The position numbers and the translations under genes were made by a program. From Comamonadaceae bacterium (GTDB lineage: Bacteria > Pseudomonadota > Gammaproteobacteria > Burkholderiales > Burkholderiaceae_C), in assembly GCA_021286965.1 (NCBI GenBank), contig JAJTBK010000514.1:1-6065 (forward strand): a stretch of 6,065 bases of DNA. Reading direction: 5' to 3'. Below are positions 1-5,929 of this stretch, one piece after another. Under the pieces are notes generated by a model. It had not been told where the DNA came from, searched no databases, and saw only the letters and a program-made list of their open reading frames with translations. Each line of letters opens with the position of its first letter. Positions within the stretch are counted from its first letter, which is position 1.

Positions 1-608
1 TGTTTCTGTGTAATGGCATCGCCAGCGCCATACCGGCTGCATTGATGCTGTTCTTTGCACAGGACAGGCTTCTGGCCACGCAGCAGCAGATTGCATTGTT
101 TTTAGTTCTTTACTTCGTCAGTGCAGCGGCCTCTATGCCGGCATGGTTGCGCGTCGTGCAACGTTTTGGACTGGAGCGCGCTTGGCTTGCCGGCATGCTG
201 CTTGCGGTAGCGTGCTTCGGCTGGGCTGGTGGCTTGGAGGGTGGCCAGGTCGTGGCGTTTGGCGTGATCTGTGTGCTCTCTGGGGTGGCGCTGGGGGCTG
301 ATTTGGCCGTGCCCGGCGCACTGTTGGCGATGCTGATCGAGCGCCACGGCGCCCAGGGCGTGCACGACGGCGCCTACCTGGGTTGGTGGAATCTGACCAC
401 CAAACTCAATTTAGCGCTGGCCGCCGGCGCCACGCTGCCCCTCCTGCAGTGGCTGGGCTACACACCTGGCAGCCAGGATGTGAACGCGCTGCAGCACCTG
501 GCATGGACGTACGCGCTGCTGCCCTGCGCGCTCAAGCTGGTGGCCGCGTGGTTGCTGCACTGGCTGCTGATCGATTCTCCAGACCACCCCCCAGGAGTGA
601 CACCATGA
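1..608 (+). CDS. MFS transporter, GPH/sugar-cation symporter type (3' part; start lies left of window)
   Basis: The reading frame is open from base 3 with no start codon, so about 201 C-terminal residues of a longer (usually 400 to 450 aa) inner-membrane protein are seen. The first residues, FLCNGIASAIPAALMLFFAQDR, match the loop and helix typical of the MFS_2/GPH-like family. Further on, GADLAVPGALLAMLIERHG and WWNLTTKLNLALAAG resemble the conserved mid-to-late helices, including a Lys in a membrane segment. Several hydrophobic stretches, about five or six helices, separated by short Arg- or Gly-rich loops support a polytopic membrane protein. Substrate is unknown. In related light-response clusters this transporter sits next to DUF3833, so transport of a lipid or an oxidised metabolite is possible, but that is inference. 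Its stop codon overlaps the next start (ATGA), which implies translational coupling. Confidence 0.85.
   Translation, partial: FLCNGIASAIPAALMLFFAQDRLLATQQQIALFLVLYFVSAAASMPAWLRVVQRFGLERAWLAGMLLAVACFGWAGGLEGGQVVAFGVICVLSGVALGADLAVPGALLAMLIERHGAQGVHDGAYLGWWNLTTKLNLALAAGATLPLLQWLGYTPGSQDVNALQHLAWTYALLPCALKLVAAWLLHWLLIDSPDHPPGVTP
593..597 (+). promoter_or_regulatory. Ribosome binding site fixing the DUF3833 start
   Basis: AGGAG lies inside the last codons of the transporter gene and ends 7 nt before the ATG at 605. It decides the start of the lipoprotein: the frame stays open much further upstream, but only this ATG has a good Shine-Dalgarno and gives a signal peptide at the N-terminus. Confidence 0.7.
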
Positions 609-1141
609 GTACACGCCGCCATGTTTTGTTGACCCTGCTTGCGGGCTCGGCCGTCCTGGCGGGCTGTGCCGGGCCGCAGGTGAGTGACTACGCCCAGCAG
701 CGCCCCGCGCTGCAGCTGGACCGCTACTTCAATGGCCGCATCCGTGCCCACGGCATCTTTCAGAAGCGCGGCGGCGAGGTGGTGCGTCGCTTCACCGTGG
801 TCATGGACTGCCATTGGGAGGGCAACCAGGGCGTGCTGGACGAAGCCTTCAGCTATTCCGACGGCAGCACATCCCGCCGCGTCTGGCGCCTGACCAAGCA
901 CGAGGGCGGGCGCTACACCGGCCGCGCCGACGACGTGGTGGGCGAGGCCGCCGGGAAGGAGTCCGGCAACGCCTTCCGTTGGGGCTACACCCTGCGCCTG
1001 CCGGTGGACGGCAAGGAGTACGAGGTGCAGTTCGACGACTGGATGTTCCTGGTCGATGAACACGTGATGCTCAACCGCGCCACCATGAGCAAGTTCGGCA
1101 TCACGCTGGGCGAAGTACTGCTGTCGTTTACCAAGGAATAA
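605..1141 (+). CDS. DUF3833 family lipoprotein
   Basis: A 178-aa predicted lipoprotein. The N-terminus has Arg residues at 4-5, a hydrophobic core (residues 7-18) and a lipobox VLAGC with the lipidated Cys at 21, so it should be anchored in the cell envelope. The mature part carries the pattern I recognise for DUF3833: YFNGRIRAHGIFQ (41-53), RRFTV (61-65), LDEAFSYSDG (78-87), RVWRL (92-96), ADDVVGEA (108-115), GNAFRWGYTL (121-130), FDDWMFLVDE (143-152) and MSKFGITLGE (161-170). Length is normal for the family. Biochemical function is not known; the fold may be a beta-rich lipid-binding one, which is a guess. The start at 605 overlaps the transporter stop by 4 bp, and the SDR follows 4 nt after the stop. 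In light-response clusters DUF3833 is a regular neighbour of SDR, NTF2-like and photolyase genes. Confidence 0.9.
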   Translation: MSTRRHVLLTLLAGSAVLAGCAGPQVSDYAQQRPALQLDRYFNGRIRAHGIFQKRGGEVVRRFTVVMDCHWEGNQGVLDEAFSYSDGSTSRRVWRLTKHEGGRYTGRADDVVGEAAGKESGNAFRWGYTLRLPVDGKEYEVQFDDWMFLVDEHVMLNRATMSKFGITLGEVLLSFTKE

Positions 1142-1145
1142 GGCC

Positions 1146-1928
1146 ATGTCCCTCAACCCCCCCATCACCGACTGGCAAAGCAAGCGCGTATGGCTGGTGG
1201 GCGCGTCTACCGGCATTGGGCGCGCCGTGGCCGTGCTGCTGCACGCACGCGGAGCGCAGGTCTGCGTTTCGGCCCGCCAGCAAGGCCTGCTTGACGCATT
1301 CGTGCGCGAGCACCCCGGCAGCCAAGCGCTGGCGCTGGACGTGACCGACGCCCAGGCGACGGCCAGCGCGGCGCAGCAGCTGTTGCAAGACGGGCCGCTG
1401 GATCTGGTGTTTTACTGCGCCGGCTATTACCGCCCTATGGCGGCCGACGCGCTGGACCTGCCTGCGCTGCTGCAGCACCAGCGCGTCAACGTCGCGGGCG
1501 CGCTGCATGTGCTGGCCGCGGTGGTGCCCGCGCTCTTGCAGGCCGCCCGCGCCGGGCGCGCGCCGCACCTGAGCCTGGTGGCCAGCGTGGCCGGCTGGCG
1601 CGGCCTGCCGCAAAGTCTGGCCTACGGGCCCACCAAGGCGGCGCTGATCAACCTGGCGGAGAACCTGTTCCTCGACCTGCGGCCCAAGGGCGTGGGCGTG
1701 AGCCTGGTTAACCCCGGCTTTGTCGATACGCCGCTCACGGCGCAAAACCAGTTCACCATGCCGTCCCTCATCACACCCGAACAGGCGGCGCTGGCCATCG
1801 TGCGCGGCTGGGAGCGGGGGGCGTTTGAATCGCATTTTCCCAAGCGCTTCACGGGCGTGCTCCGCGTGATGCGCTGCCTGCCGTACCGCTGGTATTTCCC
1901 GCTGGTGCACCGCTTCACCGGCCTATGA
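1146..1928 (+). CDS. Short-chain dehydrogenase/reductase (SDR), classical type
   Basis: A 260-aa NAD(P)-dependent oxidoreductase with a Rossmann fold. The cofactor loop is GASTGIG (19-25), the adenine-binding acidic residue region is LDVTD (64-68), and the catalytic tetrad is visible: Asn115 (VNVAG), Ser147 (VASVAG), Tyr160 and Lys164 (YGPTK). PG at 190-191 and the following DTP are the usual cofactor-closing segment. The NNAG motif reads YCAG (90-93), with Cys instead of the second Asn, a tolerable change. The last 30 residues (KRFTGVLRVMRCLPYRWYFPLVHRFTG) are basic and aromatic and could touch the membrane, which would suit a lipid-like substrate; this is inference. AAGGA ends 8 nt before the ATG. 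The gene lies in the tight operon, 4 nt after DUF3833 and 3 nt before the NTF2-like gene. Its substrate cannot be read from the sequence. Confidence 0.92.
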   Translation: MSLNPPITDWQSKRVWLVGASTGIGRAVAVLLHARGAQVCVSARQQGLLDAFVREHPGSQALALDVTDAQATASAAQQLLQDGPLDLVFYCAGYYRPMAADALDLPALLQHQRVNVAGALHVLAAVVPALLQAARAGRAPHLSLVASVAGWRGLPQSLAYGPTKAALINLAENLFLDLRPKGVGVSLVNPGFVDTPLTAQNQFTMPSLITPEQAALAIVRGWERGAFESHFPKRFTGVLRVMRCLPYRWYFPLVHRFTGL

Positions 1929-1931
1929 CCC

Positions 1932-2411
1932 ATGCAGACCTCTCCCGCCGCTTCGTGCCCCGACACCCCCGCCGCCACCCGAAGACTGATTGCGCTGTAC
2001 GAGCAGCTCAGCCCGGCGCACCTGGCGCGGCTGGGCGACTACTACGCGCCCGACGCGCAGTTCAAAGACCCCTTCAACGACGTGCGCGGCGTGCCCGCCA
2101 TTGCCCAGGTGTTTGCGCACATGTTTGACACCCTGGATCAGCCGCGCTTCGTCGTCACGCAGCACCTCGTGCAGGGCGAGCAGGCGTTTCTGGCCTGGGA
2201 ATTTCACTTTCGCATGCGGCGCTGGCGTCCCCAGGCGGCGCAATGCATTCGCGGTGCCACCCTGGTACGCTTTGACGCCCAGGGGCGCGTGGCGTTGCAC
2301 CGCGACTACTGGGACGCCGCCGAGGAGCTGTACGAAAAACTGCCGCTGCTCGGCACGCTGATGCGCTGGCTGCGCAAGGCCGCATCTGCCACCCACAAGA
2401 CCGCACCATGA
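1932..2411 (+). CDS. NTF2/SnoaL-like family protein
   Basis: A 159-aa soluble protein of the nuclear transport factor 2-like cone fold. Visible family signs are the N-terminal helix LIALYEQLSPAHLARLGDYY (19-38), the segment APDAQFKDPFNDVRG (39-53), the strand FLAWEFHFRMRR (86-97), GATLVRFDAQGRVALHRDYWD (108-128), and an amphipathic C-terminal tail EELYEKLPLLGTLMRWLRK (131-149). The HRDYWD and YEKLPLLG pieces are characteristic of the version that accompanies SDR and photolyase genes. NTF2-like folds act as small isomerases, cyclases, dehydratases or binding subunits; which one applies here is unknown. It may act on the product of the upstream SDR. The ATG at 1932 is preferred over the overlapping ATG at 1925, which opens a different and short frame. 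The stop overlaps the GST start (ATGA). Confidence 0.88.
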   Translation: MQTSPAASCPDTPAATRRLIALYEQLSPAHLARLGDYYAPDAQFKDPFNDVRGVPAIAQVFAHMFDTLDQPRFVVTQHLVQGEQAFLAWEFHFRMRRWRPQAAQCIRGATLVRFDAQGRVALHRDYWDAAEELYEKLPLLGTLMRWLRKAASATHKTAP

Positions 2412-3097
2412 TCATCGTTCACCACCTTGAAATGTCGCGCTCCCAGCGCATCCTCTGGCTGCTGGAGGAGCTGGGCGTGCCCTACGAAATCCGCCTCTAC
2501 CGGCGCGACCCGGCAAGCCGGCTGGCACCGCCCGAACTCAGGCGCATCCACCCCCTGGGCAAATCGCCCGTGGTGACCGATGGCGATGCCGTGGTGGCCG
2601 AGTCCGGCGCCATCATCGAATACCTGGCTGAGCGCTTTGGCGCCCAGGCTCCGGCAGAGCTTGCCCACCTGGAGCCCGCACGTGGCACGCCAGAGCATCG
2701 CCAGTGCCGCTTTTGGATGCACTACGCCGAGGGCTCTCTGATGAACTGGCTGGTGATGAAGCTGGTGTTCGACTCCATTCCGCGCCAGCCCATGCCGTTC
2801 TTGGTGCGGCCCGTGGCCCGCGCCCTGTGTGCCAAGGTGCAGCAAAAGCTCATCACGCCGAACGTGCAGACCGCGCTGGCCTTTATGGAGGCGCACCTGG
2901 CGCAGCACCCCTGGTTTGCGGGCGAGCACCTCAGCATGGCGGACTTTCAGATGAGCTTTGCCGTGGAGGCAGCCCTGGCCCGGGGCGGCAACGAAGCGGC
3001 CTGGCCGCATCTGGCCGCCTACCGCCAGCGCCTGCAGGCACGGCCTGCCTACCAGCGTGCGCTGCAAAAGGGCGGGCCGGTGTTGATGTCCTCGTGA
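2408..3097 (+). CDS. Glutathione S-transferase, Gtt1-like
   Basis: A 229-aa cytosolic GST. The N-terminal thioredoxin-like domain (about 1-80) begins MIIVHHLEMSRSQRILWLLEELGVPYEI, with Ser10 or Ser12 as the likely glutathione-activating residue. It continues with LGKSPVV, whose Pro54 is the cis-proline, and AESGAIIEYL, whose Glu65-Ser66 bind the gamma-glutamyl group. The C-terminal all-helical domain shows WFAGEHLSMADFQMSFAVE, with the N-capping box SMAD that is nearly invariant in GSTs. The HxxxxSRSxRxLWLLEEL pattern points to the Gtt1-like subgroup, whose members conjugate glutathione to electrophiles or reduce peroxides. In this operon it could detoxify lipid peroxides or other photo-oxidation products, which is inference. 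It overlaps the NTF2-like stop by 4 bp, and photolyase begins 7 nt after its stop. A GST is not a standard member of this cluster as I know it. Confidence 0.92.
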   Translation: MIIVHHLEMSRSQRILWLLEELGVPYEIRLYRRDPASRLAPPELRRIHPLGKSPVVTDGDAVVAESGAIIEYLAERFGAQAPAELAHLEPARGTPEHRQCRFWMHYAEGSLMNWLVMKLVFDSIPRQPMPFLVRPVARALCAKVQQKLITPNVQTALAFMEAHLAQHPWFAGEHLSMADFQMSFAVEAALARGGNEAAWPHLAAYRQRLQARPAYQRALQKGGPVLMSS

Positions 3098-3104
3098 ACC
3101 GCCC

Positions 3105-4598
3105 ATGACGACGGAAAAAATACCTGCGGGCAACAACGGCGTGGCGGTTGCGGCCCCCGGCGCCCTGGTGTGGCTGCGCCGTGACCTGCGCTGCGACGAC
3201 CACGCCGCGCTCTACCACGCGCTGCGCCGCTATGAGCGCGTGTACTGCGCCTTCGTGTTCGACACCGACATCCTGGACGCGCTGCCCACGCGCTGCGACC
3301 GGCGCGTCGAATTCATCCATGCCAGCGTGCTGGAGCTGCACGCTGGCCTGCAGCAGCTGGCCGCGCGCAGCGGCGCGCCCGGCGGCGGGCTCATCGTGCG
3401 CCATGGCCCGGCGCTGACGAGCATCGTGCAACTGGCGCAGGCGCTGGGCGTGCAAGAGGTGCTGGCCAACCGCGACTACGAGCCCCAGGCCCTGAAACGC
3501 GACCAGCGCGTGGCCCAGGCCTTGGGCGAGTTGGACATTGCCTTCAGCGACTACAAAGACCAGGTGCTGCTGGAGCGTGACGAGGTGCTGACCCAGCAGG
3601 GCCGGCCCTACAGCGTGTTCACCCCCTACAAGCGCGCCTGGCTGCAAAGGCTGGATGCCTTCCAGCTCAAGCCCTATCCCGTTGAACGCTACGCCCACCA
3701 CCTGGCACCGCCCCCCGCGGGCGAGCGCCTGCCCACGTTGGCAGACTTGGGCTTTGCCGCCACCAACCTGCACGCGCTGCCCCTGCCCACCGGCATGCGC
3801 GGCGCGCAGCAGCTGCTACAAGACTTTGCGCCGCGCATGGAGGCGTATCACGAGGCGCGCGACTACCCCGGGCGCAAGGGCGTGTCCTACCTGTCGGTGC
3901 ACCTGCGCTTTGGCACCGTCTCCATCCGCCAGCTGGCGGCGCTGGCGGCGCAGCAGGCGGGCCAAGGCAGCGCGGGCGCGCAGACCTGGCTGTCCGAGCT
4001 GGCCTGGCGCGACTTTTATTTCATGATCCTGTGGCACCACCCGCAGGTGCTCACCCAGTCCTTCAAGCCCGAATACGACCGCGTACAGTGGGACGAGGCC
4101 CCTGAGCTGTGGCAGGCCTGGTGCGAGGCGCGCACCGGCTACCCGCTGGTCGATGCCGCCATGCGCCAGATCTTGCAGACCGGCTATATGCACAACCGCC
4201 TGCGCATGGTGGTGGCCAGCTTCTTGACCAAAGATCTGGGCATTGACTGGCGCCGCGGCGAGCGCTTTTTTGCCCAGCACCTGAACGACTACGACCTGGC
4301 CGCCAACAACGGCGGCTGGCAATGGGCCGCGTCCACCGGCTGCGATGCGCAGCCGTACTTCCGCATCTTCAACCCCATCACGCAGTCGCAAAGGTTTGAC
4401 CCCGACGGCAAATTCATTCGCCGCTACCTGCCCGAGCTGGCGCGGGTGCCGAATGCGCACATCCACTTTCCTGCCGCCATGAAGCCGCTCGAGCTGGCGG
4501 CCTGCGGCCTGCGGCTGGGGGTGGACTATCCGCTGCCCGTGGTTGAGCACGCGCGGGCCCGCGAGCGCACACTGATGCGTTTTTCGCCTATTTCATAA
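3105..4598 (+). CDS. phrB: Deoxyribodipyrimidine photolyase (class I CPD photolyase)
   Basis: A 497-aa flavoenzyme that uses blue light to split cyclobutane pyrimidine dimers in DNA. The N-terminal alpha/beta antenna domain starts at LVWLRRDLRCDDHAAL (21-36) and includes YSVFTPYKRAW (169-179). The C-terminal FAD domain contains YLSVHLRFGTVSIRQL (262-277), WRDFYFMILW (301-310), TGYPLVDAAMRQILQTGYMHNRLRM (344-368) and ANNGGWQWAASTGCDAQPYFRIFNP (400-424). Trp405 should match the FAD-proximal electron-transfer Trp382 of the E. coli enzyme, and Trp407 its substrate-stacking Trp384. All key regions are present, so it should be active. It is slightly longer than the 472-aa E. coli protein because of an N-terminal extension of about 18 residues; no strong ribosome site is seen before the ATG at 3105. 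The last residues (RTLMRFSPIS) differ from the RYAVV-like ends I would expect, possibly because a junction lies here. Confidence 0.96.
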   Translation: MTTEKIPAGNNGVAVAAPGALVWLRRDLRCDDHAALYHALRRYERVYCAFVFDTDILDALPTRCDRRVEFIHASVLELHAGLQQLAARSGAPGGGLIVRHGPALTSIVQLAQALGVQEVLANRDYEPQALKRDQRVAQALGELDIAFSDYKDQVLLERDEVLTQQGRPYSVFTPYKRAWLQRLDAFQLKPYPVERYAHHLAPPPAGERLPTLADLGFAATNLHALPLPTGMRGAQQLLQDFAPRMEAYHEARDYPGRKGVSYLSVHLRFGTVSIRQLAALAAQQAGQGSAGAQTWLSELAWRDFYFMILWHHPQVLTQSFKPEYDRVQWDEAPELWQAWCEARTGYPLVDAAMRQILQTGYMHNRLRMVVASFLTKDLGIDWRRGERFFAQHLNDYDLAANNGGWQWAASTGCDAQPYFRIFNPITQSQRFDPDGKFIRRYLPELARVPNAHIHFPAAMKPLELAACGLRLGVDYPLPVVEHARARERTLMRFSPIS

Positions 4599-4625
4599 AG
4601 TGAAGTTTCATGAGGGCGCAGAACT
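4580..4625. other. Probable junction between native operon and mobile-element-derived DNA
   Basis: G+C use drops across this point: 41 of 60 bases are G/C in 3481-3540, against 35 of 60 in 4681-4740. Gene content also changes from a light-stress operon to genes typical of conjugative elements. Only 27 nt separate the photolyase stop from the LysR start, and no hairpin with a T-tract is visible. The exact breakpoint cannot be placed by eye and could even fall in the last codons of photolyase. Confidence 0.45.
4591..4611. repeat. Short TTTCAT direct repeat and TGAAGTTTCA palindrome
   Basis: TTTCAT occurs at 4591-4596 and again at 4606-4611. The second copy is part of the 10-nt palindrome TGAA-GT-TTCA (4601-4610). 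It could be an operator half-site for the LysR regulator that starts 15 nt downstream, or a scar of an attachment site, since Tn4371-like elements use a TTTTTCAT-type target as I recall. The repeats are short enough to be chance. Confidence 0.25.
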
Positions 4626-5552
4626 ATGGAATTACGTCACCTCCGTTACTTCTTAGCCGTTGCTGAAGAACTCCACTTCGCCCGTGCGGCAGAACGGTTG
4701 CACATTGATCAGTCACCTCTGTCCCGCGCTATCAAAGAGCTGGAGGAGGAACTGGGAGCGAGCCTGTTTGTTCGCACCACCCGTAGCACTCAGTTAACCC
4801 GTGCTGGGCGACTTTTCCAGGAACACGTTCCACGCGTCTTCGCCGCCATGGAACAGGCACGCGATAGCGTCAGATCAGCTGCCAGCGGCTTTCATGGTCA
4901 GCTACGTATTGCCTTATCCGACGGCATCACACCATCGCGCCTACCCGCTCTCTTGGCGCAATGCCGAGAGGAAGACCCAGAGGTCGAAGTTCGGTTGTTC
5001 GAGGTTCCGCTGATCCAACAGATCAAGGGGCTGCATGATGAACTGTATGACGCCGGCTTCTCTATGGCCGAAGACGCAGGCGATGGCATCGTGGTTACGC
5101 CCGCCTGGGATGACGAACTGATGGTAGCGGTGCCAGCTCGCCATCCGTTGCTCGCTTTCAAGAAAGTGCCACTGGAGGAAGTGCTGCGCTATCCGCTGAC
5201 TCTGGGCGACCCGGCAGTCTGCGAAGGCCACGCACGCCAGATTGATCGCTTTATACGCAAGCTTCAACAAGAGCCGTTGATAGCCCAGCGCGTAGCGACC
5301 TTCGACGTGATGATGGCGCTGGTTTCTGCCGGCTTGGCTTTGGGACTAGCAGGCGAGGCACATATCGCCTCCAGCCGTGAGCAAGGTGTCGTAGCCCGGC
5401 GCTTAGCAGGTAAGCCCCCTATGCTCACGACCTATTTGCTGCGCAGAGATGCGAAACCTTCCGAGGAGTTGGCCCGATTTATCGAACGCTTGGCCTTCAT
5501 TGATTCGGCAGATAACCTGGGCGTCATCGAAAAATCTCCTACTACCCGATGA
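4626..5552 (+). CDS. LysR-type transcriptional regulator, ICE-associated type
   Basis: A 308-aa regulator of normal family length. The N-terminal winged helix-turn-helix is clear: MELRHLRYFLAVAEELHF (1-18), helix-turn-helix around 18-37 (ARAAERLHIDQSPLSRAIKELE), then the wing LFVRTTRSTQLTRAG. A linker helix leads to the periplasmic-binding-protein-like effector domain (about 92-295), with QLRIALSDGITPSRLPALL at its start and the usual MVAVPARHPLL and LALGLAGEAHI segments. The ligand is unknown. The sequence strongly resembles LysR proteins I associate with Tn4371-like and other trb-type conjugative elements. A weak GAGG (4612-4615) lies 10 nt before the ATG. It is less GC-rich than the upstream operon, which suggests transfer. 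It reads in the same direction as photolyase rather than divergently from a target, and it sits 13 nt before the lipoprotein gene, with which it is probably cotranscribed. Confidence 0.93.
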   Translation: MELRHLRYFLAVAEELHFARAAERLHIDQSPLSRAIKELEEELGASLFVRTTRSTQLTRAGRLFQEHVPRVFAAMEQARDSVRSAASGFHGQLRIALSDGITPSRLPALLAQCREEDPEVEVRLFEVPLIQQIKGLHDELYDAGFSMAEDAGDGIVVTPAWDDELMVAVPARHPLLAFKKVPLEEVLRYPLTLGDPAVCEGHARQIDRFIRKLQQEPLIAQRVATFDVMMALVSAGLALGLAGEAHIASSREQGVVARRLAGKPPMLTTYLLRRDAKPSEELARFIERLAFIDSADNLGVIEKSPTTR

Positions 5553-5557
5553 AAGGA
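5552..5557 (+). promoter_or_regulatory. Ribosome binding site of the EexN-like gene
   Basis: AAAGGA begins on the last base of the LysR stop codon and ends 8 nt before the ATG at 5566. It selects this ATG over the earlier in-frame codons inside the LysR gene and gives a protein that begins with a lipoprotein signal peptide. Confidence 0.65.
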
Positions 5558-5565
5558 CTGGAACC

Positions 5566-5796
5566 ATGAACAAAATGCTTCCGCTGCTGATGATGGCCGC
5601 TGCGTTGGCGGCATGTGGCCAATCCCAGCCTTCGGAAACCGTGGACTACCTTGTGGCCCATCCCGAGCGCATCAAGGAACTCCAGCGCCAATGCAAGGAG
5701 GATCGTTCGAAGGTCGGCGACGAACTCTGCGTGCGCGCGGCTGAAGCCGCCAATCGGCGCTTCTTCGGTGATCGGCCGGAGCAAAAGACGAAATAA
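5566..5796 (+). CDS. EexN/TrbK-family entry-exclusion lipoprotein
   Basis: A 76-aa predicted lipoprotein. The signal peptide MNKMLPLLMMAAALAAC has a LAAC lipobox with Cys17 as the lipidated residue. The short mature part has the pattern of EexN/TrbK-like proteins: ETVDYLVAHPERIKELQRQC (24-43), a second Cys in ELCVRAAEAANRR (53-65), and a charged tail. The two mature cysteines (43 and 55) probably form a disulfide in the periplasm. Known relatives sit in the envelope of a cell that already carries a conjugative element and block entry of the same element, normally encoded among the trb mating-pair genes. Here only a LysR gene is next to it. The start at 5566 is fixed by a good ribosome site; the frame stays open upstream into the LysR gene, but that part is a shadow. 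An intrinsic terminator follows about 50 nt after the stop. Confidence 0.82.
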   Translation: MNKMLPLLMMAAALAACGQSQPSETVDYLVAHPERIKELQRQCKEDRSKVGDELCVRAAEAANRRFFGDRPEQKTK

Positions 5797-5848
5797 CGTC
5801 CGCCGCTGTCGTATCGCTGCGACGAAGCTCTCGCTATTACCTCCATAC

Positions 5849-5880
5849 GCCGCAACGCGCCCGCGTTCGCGGCATTTTTA
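5849..5880 (+). terminator. Intrinsic terminator after the LysR-eexN pair
   Basis: An inverted repeat GCCGC-AACGCG (5849-5859) pairs with CGCGTT-GCGGC (5862-5873), with a single bulged C at 5868. This gives about 11 GC-rich base pairs and a very short loop. It is followed by ATTTTTA (5874-5880). The layout fits a rho-independent terminator for transcripts coming from the left, and so would end the LysR-eexN transcript and any read-through from the photolyase operon. Confidence 0.72.
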
Positions 5881-5929
5881 TTGCCTTCGCCTCTGAAAGA
5901 AATCTGGCCTTTTCAGCCTGAATTACCGG

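Noticed and set aside
458..1216. 252-aa open frame on the - strand across the DUF3833 gene
   Set aside because: A shadow of GC-rich coding DNA: it is antisense to a clearly recognised family, has low-complexity His/Ala/Gln-rich content and matches no family I know.
1128..1910. 260-aa open frame on the - strand across the SDR gene
   Set aside because: Antisense shadow of a gene with all SDR catalytic motifs; the composition is rich in Arg, His and Gln, as expected for reversed GC-rich codons.
2306..3773. Two long - strand open frames across the GST and photolyase genes
   Set aside because: Both are antisense to genes with certain function and show the same His/Gln/Gly-rich shadow composition.
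3816..4550. 244-aa open frame on the - strand within photolyase
   Set aside because: It lies fully inside the FAD domain of photolyase and shows no recognisable motif.
4581..4596. Exact Tn4371-type attachment site (TTTTTCAT)
   Set aside because: Only partial matches (ATTTCAT, GTTTCAT) are found at the junction and no integrase gene is nearby, so no attachment site is called.
4607..4623. TTC-N11-GAA as a LysR-type binding box
   Set aside because: It nearly touches the start codon and covers the weak ribosome site, and such short half-sites occur often by chance.
5615..5896. 93-aa + strand open frame overlapping the EexN-like gene
   Set aside because: It runs in another frame through the lipoprotein gene and the terminator, has no ribosome site and is Arg/Ser-rich shadow sequence.
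5893..5916. Inverted repeat CTGAAA...TTTCAG between the terminator and the IS
   Set aside because: Arms are only 6 bp with a 12-nt loop and moderate AT content; chance is likely and it is not followed by a T-tract.
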